64,000 bases of DNA from Telmatactis stephensoni (taxonomy: Eukaryota > Cnidaria > Anthozoa > Actiniaria > Isophelliidae), in contig JALIZF010001622.1 in the NCBI GenBank assembly GCA_029948255.1, positions 248,001 to 312,000 on the forward strand. The letters are read 5' to 3'. The notes beneath the pieces were generated by a model that worked only from the letters and a program-made list of their open reading frames with translations, made no database searches and had not been told where the DNA came from. Below, one piece after another: positions 50,901-62,700 of the stretch; the stretch's first letter is position 1, and every line of letters begins with the position of its first letter. Position numbers and translations under genes: made by a program.

Positions 50901-53900
50901 AAAGACATCCGCTACGAAGGAATTCTCGGTAAATCTTTCTATATTATACCTGAGGGTTGTTTTTAGCAGAATTCATGACTTTTCTCCAAATTCTCTCCAT
51001 AGTCTGGTATCTCTTACTCTCTACAGGCAATTGTCTGTTAATGTCTTCAGAGCTGAAGATAGGCTCCAAGTAAAGCCAGTTACGCTGACATTGCAGCCAC
51101 TCATCCATCACGTCCTATTGCAGATAAAAACAATACATGAGAACAAAAACACTAATACATATAATACTCAAAAAACCGACCGACAAAGCACTATTAATTT
51201 GAATCTTTGAAGCCAAAACCCTCGTTCAAGGCTCTTCAGTGACCAAAGCCTTAAGGAGCCTCGTCCACACGGAGATAATGGAGACGTGCTTTCAAAACTT
51301 TCTTCTTAGGTAGCGTTTTACAATTGAGAAGATTTTCAATATGGCTGTGGGGAAAAAAGCAGGAAGCGTCCTGACTTCTTTCTTGTTGAGACCGCTAAAG
51401 ATCATATTTTATGATCTTTAGCGATCTATAGTGAGGTTGTTGATAGTGATAACAAATTAAAGATACAATACCTGTGTCATGACCAGCTTGCCTTCCCATG
51501 TTGTTATACGTTCCTCAAAAGGTTTCTTGTACGGTGAGAAGGACATACTCTGTGTCATCACGATGTGGTCATCTAGTAACTGTGAGCAGTCATCGCTGAC
51601 TTTCATGATAAACGTTCCAGTGTCTTTGTATGGGACGATCTCAAGAACCACTGGCTTCCATTCACTTTCCATCTTATCCAAGGCCTAACGAGAAAATGTA
51701 AATAACATTTGTTGATGAAGATGATGTTTCATTGCCACATGTATGAGTAGACCTGTGGTATGATGATAGTGATAATTTGAACCATGCATGCTAATATATT
51801 GCTGCTGCTGCTGCTGATGACGCTGATGACAGAATGGTGATGCTGATTTAAAGTTGTGAGAAGGTGGAATATTATTGTTGATGATAAAACTATTATTGTC
51901 TTGATTAACGGGCTATACTCTCCAACAAAGCAGTTTTAGTGTGACCGTGAAAATGACACAGCCCATCTCGAATATTGACATCACGGCAAAGACACGATCA
52001 CGTGGCGCAGTCGTTTCACACTTACACAAAAACTGCTCTATATAGCTATAATGCAGTTACGAATCAAGTGGTCACTGTACCTGTTCAATAGAGTACTCTT
52101 TCCCAGCAATCTCTGCAATCTTAGCGATGACATCAATATGGTTCTGTAAACCCATCTCAAGACACTTGGTAAATGTGAGCTGAACATTGGCAACCACAGG
52201 AAACCCAAGGTCTTTAGATAGCTAAATAATCAGAACAAAGGCAGTTATCACAATGCTGCAAGACCATTAGAGTAGATTTCGTATGACTGTGAAAACGGCA
52301 CCGCATGGTCACGGCACGATTACGGCAGGAATTTCGAATGTTTTTATAGACATCACGGCACCGGTACGGTCACGGCACGGCGCGGTCCGTTTCACACTCA
52401 TACGAAATCTGCTCTATGAACTACTCTCGGTACATGCATATTACATTACACTACTCTAAAGGCGATCGGTTTTTTAACGCTATTTCCCTTACGCTAACGG
52501 CACATAGTTAGCCGCAGACCAACCCCACCCTATTCCATACCCTACTTCCAATCAGTTAACACAAAATAAAGAAAAAACAAGCCTGCAATGACACCACTTA
52601 CTTGTTCCCAATGTCGACTTCTCATACCAGGATTTCTAAGGCCTTGTATCAATGGGATATAAGGCTTGAATGCTTCGATTTTCTCCTTGACTTCATAAGC
52701 AACTTCTTGACAAGCTGGGATGTCTTTGAAGTGTTTGTAGCACTTGAAGATCGTCTTGAATGAGTTGCTGACATTTTGTTCGAGTTGTTCGGGGTCTATA
52801 GTGGTTAAAGGGTCGTTCATCCAACTATCATGCCATTTCTGCCAGTCAGATGCCGTCAGCCACATATTCTTGAATGGCTCGAAGTCTTTGATTAGTTTTG
52901 CAAGTTTTTCATACTGATGAAATAGAAGAAAAGATCATTGACTAGTGTTCTTGGTACATGATAATTACGTACACATGAAGAGGTATGAGTATCGCTCATG
53001 GCAACTTTTTCTTTGTCATGATACTTTGCATGATTTGTTCCGATGCATTCAGAAACCGAGAAATATGCGTCAAGATAATACAGTAAGACCCTGCTAACTC
53101 GAACTCCCAGGGGTTATAAATATTATTCGAGATAGTGAGGGTTTGAGATAAACGATAACAATTGACTGAATATAAAAAGACTCAAGGAAAATGGGTTTGT
53201 GTTCGAGATAGCGAGGTTTTCAAGTTAGACGGCCGGGCTCGAGTTAGCGAAGTTCTAGTGTATATGATTCTTGATACTTTGAGCTTTCTATGTAATTGAG
53301 TTACAATAAAAAAATATCTCTCATTATGATAAGTGTACACTTTCTCCTCACTATAACGGTTACACTGGGACAGCATGAAGTTAGAGTGCTGTACAGAGGT
53401 GTAGAGTACAGTGGAACGCCCCTTACGGCTACCCCGTTAATACGGCCACCTCGCTATTACGACCATCTCATTTTGGTCCGAAGACCATAGATCGCCCTAA
53501 ATCTCTTGTAAAAAGTACCCCATTAATACGGCCACCTCGCTTTACGACCACCTCATTTTGGTCCGAAGACCATAGATCGCCCTAAATCTCTTGTAAAAAG
53601 TACCCCGTTAATACGGCCACCTCACTATTACGACCATCTCATTTTGGACCAACAGACCTCACTTAATACCTTGTAAGGAATACCCCGTTAATACGGCTAC
53701 CCCGTTAACACGACCACCCCGTTGTTACGGACAGTTATTTTTAACCCATAGGTGGTCATATTAACGGGGTTCCACTGAACAATGTAGCACGTTAGTAGTA
53801 GTTCTTAAGACTAACCGAAGTAACAGGAAGATTAAACAGTCTTTCTCTGTTGTTGTATGTATGAGCTAATGTCTGACACTCTTTCATCTGTTTAACCAAT

Positions 53901-56724
53901 CGTCGAGTATCATTAGCAATCTCATGTGCTTTACTAAGGTCAGTATGTGCAGCAAAACCTGCTACAGCCATATTCAGTGAATCAAGTCGGTCCTGGAAGT
54001 TATTCTGATCAGCTAATAGGTTCTTCTGAAATCGTTCTTCGTCTGCTACGAGAGCTTCTTCGGTGAGGTCCATTTGTTGCTGTATCTTGTGTGGCCAACT
54101 AATACATGTCCACCTGTGAGAGAAACAAAGAGGATAATAAGTTAAACTCTTTTTCGAGACCGCAAAACAATGTTAAGATCGTTGTTTTGTAACTCTTCTT
54201 TGCTAGGTGTTGTTCATCGTTATTGCAAAGCGTTCAGTAGGCCTGAAGAAGGTTGACTATTAAAACTACATCGAAACGTCGCCACACAAATAAAGAACCA
54301 TGCAAGGTGTTACTGAAAACAGTTTTAGTTAATTTTGATGTGGTCAGCCTGGTGTTTAAGTTTTAGAAGATCAAAAATCAACAAACGAATCACAGTATAA
54401 AGATGGGTGTGGCATGACCTATGTTTGTCCAGTTGCACCCCTTCCCCTTATCCCTCGTACATGTAAATTAGTTACAAATACTTACTTGGCAGAAAAATCT
54501 TCAGCTGAAATGCTGTAGTTGAACTCTTCAATCAGTTCATAATCAATCATAGCTTTGTCAATGAGTTCCTGGTTCTTCTTTAATAGATCAGGAATGGTCT
54601 TCATGTATTCTCTTTGTTCTGCCAGCTCTTCAATACTATTTGGTTTATCATAAAGACGGCGAGCAATTGACTTGAACTCCTCACAAACCTACAAGATAAT
54701 AAATGAAAATGATGTTATCCAAAGATTACATTTAAGGTGGCCCGTACCTATTGATTTGTTTGTTGGGCATGAATTTCAATCGCGTCTTTTTACATCAAAA
54801 CCTTGTCCGGTTTCTGAGAAATTTGCAGCCATTTGTCTATAAGCCTTGAAATTTGTATCGGTAATTATTTTTAAAATTGGCTTTTTGAGAAAATTGGTCA
54901 TAAATCCAAAATTCCAAGGTGAATTTTTTTCCTATTTCGTCAATCGAGTGTAAAGGCATAGAGGACTACATACATCATATATCGCGCCAATTTAATCCTT
55001 AGAAGTTGCGATACAAAATTTGCACTGCCTGTTACGACGCAAAATTATGTAGTCAAAACTACCGCCAAAATCTCAGACTTTTGGGAATAATGACAGTAGT
55101 TCTCTGAATACAATTGCTTCTGAGTCTAAATCCCGTGTGGAATTTTGCAACAGATAGAAAGGTGTTGTTTTGAATAAATTAACAAACCATGAGGGCTTTA
55201 CCTTGGCAGCTCAAACGTCGACTCGATGAAGTTGCTTACTTTTGAAGCTTACAGAATTATACCTAGTGCAGCAAACACAACGACACTTGGCAACAGGTAT
55301 GTTAACATCTTGTTCTATCCTATACCTAGAAAATTTCACAAAACAATTCGACAGAATTTGTAGAAGTGGAAGTAATACAAATTCGCAAGCTCACCTCGTG
55401 GTCACAAAAATTACTCCCCAAGTTTGCTTGAGGATAACATTGGCGTTTAACTTCTCATCTCTCCATATTTTGTGCACAAGTTACAATAGGTATTTGTCTT
55501 TCTTACAGCAGATATAGTTCTCGCTGTTTTTGAAATTTTGTTGAGATTTTGGCGGTAGTTTTGACTACATAATTTTGCGTCGTAACAGGCAGTGCAAATT
55601 TTGTATCGCAACTTCTAAGGATTAAATTGGCGCGATACATGTTGTAGGTAGTCCTCTATGCCTTTACACTCGATTGACGAAATAGGAAAAAAATTCACCT
55701 TGGAATTTTGGATTTATGACCAATTTTTCTCAAAGAGCCAATTTTAAAAATCGTCTGATATCTCGAATTACTTGATCTAATTCGCAGAAAAATAATTACC
55801 GGTACAAATTTCAAGGCTTATAGACAAATGGCTGCAAATTTCTCAGAAACCGGACAAGGTTTTGATGTAAAAAGACGCGATTGAAATTCATGCCCAACAA
55901 ACAAATCAATAGGTACGGGCCACCTTAATTATTGTAATAACCTTACAGTGCGCTTCAAATAACTCTTGATAAATAGGTTCTCAGCACTTTGTTTGGAAGT
56001 TCAAAGCTTAAGAGTTTGCAAAGGCCTTTGCTGCTGAACTTCAAAGAGGTTTGTGCGCAGTCAGAATGAATTGTCACAAAGCAAGGCAGTGCTTGAAAGA
56101 ATTTCACCATTTGATCATCAAAAAGGAATCTTCCAAGACTAAATCGAATCTCGATTCCAACAAATTTCAGAATCTGCATGAGAAGTAGGTTCGAAGTTCA
56201 AAGTTTTTTTGTAAACCTTTACCATTTGAACTTTAGGACTTCTGGACCAACTCCAGAACCTGCTTGTCAAAAGTTAAATGTAAAATGTGTAACATGCAAA
56301 AGGAAATCAGAACTCAACAAAACTCACAAAAATCTTACCTCATCAGCTTGTTTTCTTAGCTTTTTAGCCAAAAGTTCAATAACAGCATTAGCTAGAGTCT
56401 TTCTCTTCTTTGCTAATTCCTTTCTTATGCCCTCTGTCATGACTGAGAATGAACCAACTACAATACTGGATGGAAGGGTGTTCTCTAGAACCTCTTTATC
56501 TTGTAAATGACGTTCTATTTCCTGCTTGACTTCAGCAGCTGAGTGCTCTTGGGAGTCATATTGTCTGAAATACATATCAAGATGCATGATGATCCTAGTC
56601 ACAACTGTACTTAGGCTTTCATTATATTAAGAACATTCTATAATCTGGAATTCCTTATGTATCTGTAACCTATAACAAATTGTTCGCCTGGGCCATGTTC
56701 TCTAGATTATTGATGATGAGGAGG

Positions 56725-56768
<44 letters not shown>

Positions 56769-59700
56769 GTAATGGCGTCAGTTAAGTCAGCTAATTTCGT
56801 ATCAATATCAATATTGTACCATACTGTAACTTATACTCCATAGCCCTAATGGGTAGTTGTGTTCTTTACTGTAATAAATAAAATCCATTGTTTGAGTGCC
56901 TTGCACACACGATATGGCATCAACTTCTTGTTACTAAAAATAACCCTAAGTGCCAAACACATCCTGCAGACATCAATCTTCAAGTTTCACTCTCTAACTC
57001 TTAGTATTAGAGAGGTTTTCATATGAGTGGGAAACTGGCCGTACCGTACCGTGACTGTGTCAGTGCCGTAATGTCTATAAAAACATTCGAAATTCCTGCC
57101 GTAACCGTACTGTACATTGACCGTAACTGGTACGGTCAGTTTCCTACTCATACGAAAACCACTCTATGGTCTCTTGCCTTAACTAGTAAATGACTACATA
57201 ATAAAAGCCTGATGCTGTCACTTATAAAGAGAGGAAGTTGCTCATAAAACTTCCACTGATTTCTGATTCTAGTGTACTACTTACTCTAGGTACTCATTGA
57301 TATCAAGGTTATACAGGTCCAGGTATTTCTCATACTGCTTGGCATAAGCTCTCAGTGGCTTTAAGGATGACTTTATAGCTTTGCGCACTGTCTCTCTTAG
57401 CCTAACAACCTCTGGTTCATTCTCACCAACTGATTCCAGTAGTGGAGTTCCACTCCAGAACAGTCCCTCCAGAACCATCTTCTCAAGCTGAGGAACATTC
57501 TGCAGGAGAGGAAATTGAGATACGGTCAAAGTTCCAGTCAGAGAGCTTACATGGAAAACATTGAAGATGGTGTAATCAGGCATGATAAATTACTTATATT
57601 GAATTTGGTTGTCTCTGATTGAAAGTATAAACTTATACTCAGTATTGACTGAAACATCCTAAGCATAAGTTTATACTTTCAATCAGAGACAACCAACTCA
57701 ATATAAGCTTACATGTGCTGTATCTTCACATGCAATCTAGTACACAGCGCTAATTTCATATGACTGGGAAAACAGCAAGATCACAGCACAGTACAATTAC
57801 TGTGATACAGTACAGTACCGCAGTACAGTACAGTACACGGTACAGATAATGTTCATAGACATTATGGCACTGACATGGTCATGGTCTGGCTTGGTAGGTT
57901 TCCCACTCATATGAAAACCATTCTAATATCACTTGCAGTGACAGTCCCCTTAGACAAGATTTTGCATGATCATGAGAACCTGACATACCACAATTCTACA
58001 TACTGTGTGTGTGTGTGTGTGTGTATGCTGTGAAAGTGTGAGACTAGGGCAGGGCACAACTGTATGCATCAAACATGGAAAGTTCTGCAACAACTATATG
58101 CTATACCATAACTGTACTTTGTGCCTTAGTTAGTTTTTCAATGTCTCTTGATTGACAGTAATATAAGAGATCATAGAATATATCATCAGCCTTAATCTGG
58201 TCCAAAGTTCATACCTTTGTACATGTAATGCCTTTGTCAAATAGATTGATGACCACACGTTCAAAACTGTCCAAGTCTGTGTTGTAGGTCACAATACCTT
58301 TTTCCATAATCAAATCCAGTAGAAACAGGGCATTTTTCTTGGGTCTAAAGAATAAAATGCATATGGGTCAATAATATGAGAATTCACCTTGACAGAACTT
58401 CAGTGAATTAGCCTTTGATCACAGCTTATTTCTATAGTTATAATACCATGATTACCTCACGATCCTTTGTTTCAAGAGGGATGTTTGATCTCTAACAGTC
58501 CCTCTTAACAATTATCAGGACAATAGGCCAATGCACTAACAGGTCACGTGACCCTATCTGCCCCTAAATCAAGGGCACCGTCAAAATGAACTCCAAAAAT
58601 AGAAAGAGCGCTTCGATATTAGTAAAAGTGCAAAGTTTCAGATTATAAGATAAAAGAAGAGGAGAGAAAAAACGACAGTAAATTTAAGATTGGATATTTT
58701 CTTAAGATTCGTTCGAAAAAACGCGTTGGATGGCACGAGCTTGCCATCCAACGCGTTTTTCCAAACAAATCTTAAGAAAATATCCAATCTTAAATTTACT
58801 GTCATTTCTCCTGTATTACACCTTATGAGCTGAAACTTTGTATTTTTACTAATATCGAGTTGCGCTTTCTATTTTTGGAGTTCATTTTGATGGTGCTGCT
58901 TGATTTAGGGGAGATAGGGTCACGTGACCTGTTAGTGCATATGGCCTATTGATGCAGGTTTGCAGGCTATATCGAAAACTTTAAACATCAGTCAATGACT
59001 GATACTAGAGACTGATCAACCGCCTAACGCTTGCCTGGGGCAGGCTTATTTGTCTTTGTACATGCTCACAAAACTATTTGAACTGATATCACTCAGCAAA
59101 AACTATAATAATTATTATAATTATAGCTTCTATGTGCACTCCTTCATAATAAAATATTAAACAATAATTGTTTAATATTTTATTATGAAGGAGTGCACAT
59201 AGAAGCTATTATTTATTAATACTTTTCTAATTTGGTACAAACTGCAAGGGCTCAATAACAACAGCGGGCTACTTAAGTATTTTGCTGTCCTTCATCCAGT
59301 TACTGAAATTGGAACAATAATAAAAAGTAACTCACTTGTAAGGGCTACTGATAATATCAGATCCCCAATCAAGATCATCTGGAAGGTCTTGTACCATAAA
59401 GCAAGCATCAACAATGAGCTGAGTGAATGCTGCCAGTGAGTCTTGGACTAGGTACCTCAGTGAATCCTGCAGTAGTACAGATCAGATAGCACTTTCATAT
59501 ATTACAGAATACAAATTACCTGAAACACTGCAGAATTAAACATGTACATTTGAACTAGTAATTACCTGCATGGCAAACTTCACCAGCTCCATAAATTTGG
59601 ATAACTTAGAGATTTTGTAAACTTCCCAATTCTTTTCATCCATATTAAACCAGCCTTTGCCAACATCAAGAAGACTGCTTCTGATGGCTGTTCTAAGTGT

Positions 59701-62700
59701 GTTCAACCAACTGTCACGTAGAAAGATCTGAACCTAGAATGAAAGAACATTGGCCAGGACCTTTATATAGTGCAGTTGTTACGTGAATGTGAAAATGGCA
59801 TAGCACATACAGCACACTCAATAATATTCATTACTTTTATATTTAGACACAATGGCAATGACAGTGTCATGGCAATTGGTCCATCCCACACACACATGAA
59901 ACTGCTTTACTCTATGAACAGTATTCCTAGTTTCATGTGGTTATTCTTAAGCAAAGTTAACTTGAAGTGGAAAGCTGCCCAGTGGTGTGTTTATGCCTGG
60001 TTTGTGCATGCATGCTTGCTGTCATTTGCCTTGTGGTTTACTTCACTGTAGCTCTGGTTACTGTTCAGTTACTTGCATTTTTTGCCTTTGCCCCACCCAC
60101 GTACCCTGCTCTGGTGATAAGAGGAGTATACAAATTCCACTGTCTTAACAGTGTGATAGGTGTCAAGAGGTTGACCCATGGCTACGGTTGCCATGGTTAC
60201 CTCTTCCCAGTTGCTTGTCTTACTTTTCCCACTTGCTAATAGGCACCTACTCTCTACTTTTCAAATGACAAGTTAAAAAGGGCAGCTACCCACAATAATT
60301 TTGAGGAATCACATAATAAGGTGTGTGCTGAGTATATGAACTCTATACCATTCATGTACCTTTGAAGCCTAATACTTAATATTATGATCTCCCAACACCC
60401 CAACTGCCCCACCTCAATGGCTCAAATGCCCACCCACCACTCACCTCCCAAAAAGATAGATTGGCTTACCTGTGAGCTGACTTGTGCCTGGGTTTGTTCA
60501 AACTCTTCCAGTTTCATGCTTTTTGTGACAGGAACTTGAAATACTGACATGGCTGACACTTTGTTACATTCAGTAATAACTTTACCAAGTGCAACAATGG
60601 ACTCCTCTCTTGTTAACAAGGAATTAAAGGCAAAGTTATCAAACTTCTCATCAAAAGGGTAAGCTGGTACATCTGGGTAAAAACCTAAGGGAAAATTACA
60701 AACTTTATTAGATACTTTTGATCAGACAATTTATATAAAAGGCCAAGCTCTTTTTCTGTCTATTACAAGTTTGACCTTGAAAAGCAGTGGTCTGACTGAT
60801 AGCCAGATAGGGGAAGGATAGAGAGATGAAAGATTGGGGGTGAAAATGAATGGATGAATGAATGAAGGATGGAAGGAGGGAAGGAGGGAAGGAGGGAAAG
60901 AAGGGAGGAAGGGAGGAAGGGAGGAAGGGAGGAAGGAAGGGAGGAAGGGAGGAAGGGAGGAAGGGAGGAAGGAAGGAATTAAGGAAGGAAGGTGGAGGAA
61001 GGGAGGAAGGAAGGAGGGAAGGAAAGGGGGAGGAAGGGAGAAAGGGAGGAAGGAAAGAAGGAAGGAAAGAACTTAGGAAGGAAGGCCAATTTATGCAACA
61101 AAAATACAGGTAAAATATATACTTACCCCTCTCTGGAACAACCTCTTCCTCTTTTTGTTGAATGGTAACATAGGGATAAAGGTCAGGTTTAGAAGACACT
61201 ACTCTATCAAAGGTTATCTTGTTCATACTTCTAGCAAAATCTATTTGTACCTCTTTGCAGAGAAGACTGATATACTCTTCAAGACTGAAATAATAACAAA
61301 CAAAACTCTCGTTGACTACACAGTATATTTAGTTGATAATTTTTTAGTTGCAGATCAGTTTCCTTATTACTTTTGAAAAAGTCTGTGCTCTACCACATCA
61401 GTGATGCAATGAGCTTTTATCAGGTATTTTTAAATTCGTAAAACAGAAAAAGAATTACCATAGCTGGAAAGAGCATGTTAAAATTAGCAAGACAGTAAAG
61501 TTTGAAGGGATTGAATCCAAAACTCTCGAGAATATGAATTTTTGAAAAGTGTGAATTTGTAAGAAAACCTTTGCTGGTAGGCATCTCTTGCCTACCAGCG
61601 AATGTTTTCATACAAAATTTCGATTTTGGAAAATTCATATCTTCGTGAGTTTCAAAGTTACTTCATTCAAACTTCACAGTTTTACTAATTTTCACATGCT
61701 CTTTCCAGCTATGGTAATTATATTTCTGTACTATGACTTTTGGAATTACATGATAAAAGCTCATTGCTAGTTAAAATTGAATTTGTATGCATGATTCCGA
61801 GCAGACTTACTTTCTATCTTTCCTAAGTGTCCGTGTGTCTTTTGCCCAGTTAACCATTCTATCAATAGAAAAGTTGTCCAGTCTTGGTACACCATCCATA
61901 GGCATACAGTCAATATACAGGTTATATCGCAACAAGGCCTCTGTTTCCCTACGAAGTGCAAAAGCCTTTGCAACTCTCTCAGCAAATACTACAGGATCTT
62001 CTGCAGCAAAGAGAAGTCTTATCCTGGGAACAGAAAAATGGCTCCTGGAATACTTCTTTGGACGCTTGCGAGAAGGAGGTCGTTCTTCTGTAGGACTATG
62101 GACAACAGCCCTGACTTTAATTTCATTAGGGACCACATTGTGTTTTAATCCTTTTGTACCAACAAGTTGTACAACATATACTTCTCTTTCTTTGTCATAT
62201 TCCAGAGCACCAACGTCAACCCATTCATAGTCCATTTTACCATCTTCTACTTTTGCTGTCGGTAGCAAAGCTTTACCAGGAACAGGCTTGGCTTTTCCAT
62301 CACAGACACCTAAATTCATCCATTCCTCAGGTGTTCGTGTGTCATACTCTGTGTCATCAAAGATGTGGAGAGGTAGGAATGGAGGGAATGGAGCTGGTTC
62401 GCCATTAGACAGTCCTGTCAGGTTGACTGACATGTTGATATCTTCTTTGGGCATCAGATCACAAGTGTTGACACCAAACTCTTCTAAGAGTGTGTTAATG
62501 TCTTGTTTGGCATAGATGCGCTTACGCCTGAAATTATAAGGTAGGATTTACATGTACATTGTATGATATAACAACTTTCTATATAATAGTATAGGAGCAC
62601 AACAGAAATGTCATACTCAAATTATAAGGTCCAGCCAGTCAGTCACAAAAGGAAGACAAAGCACACAGTCACACACAAGGATTGAGGAAATGGAGGAATA

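Noticed and set aside
55242..55517. 91-residue protein in the loop of the large foldback
   Set aside because: No transposase-like motif; length is within chance for this composition.
60708..61226. 172-residue Ser/Pro-rich protein on the - strand and Gly/Glu/Arg/Lys-rich proteins on the + strand
   Set aside because: They are translations of the GGAA simple repeat running on from DNAH1 exon 4.
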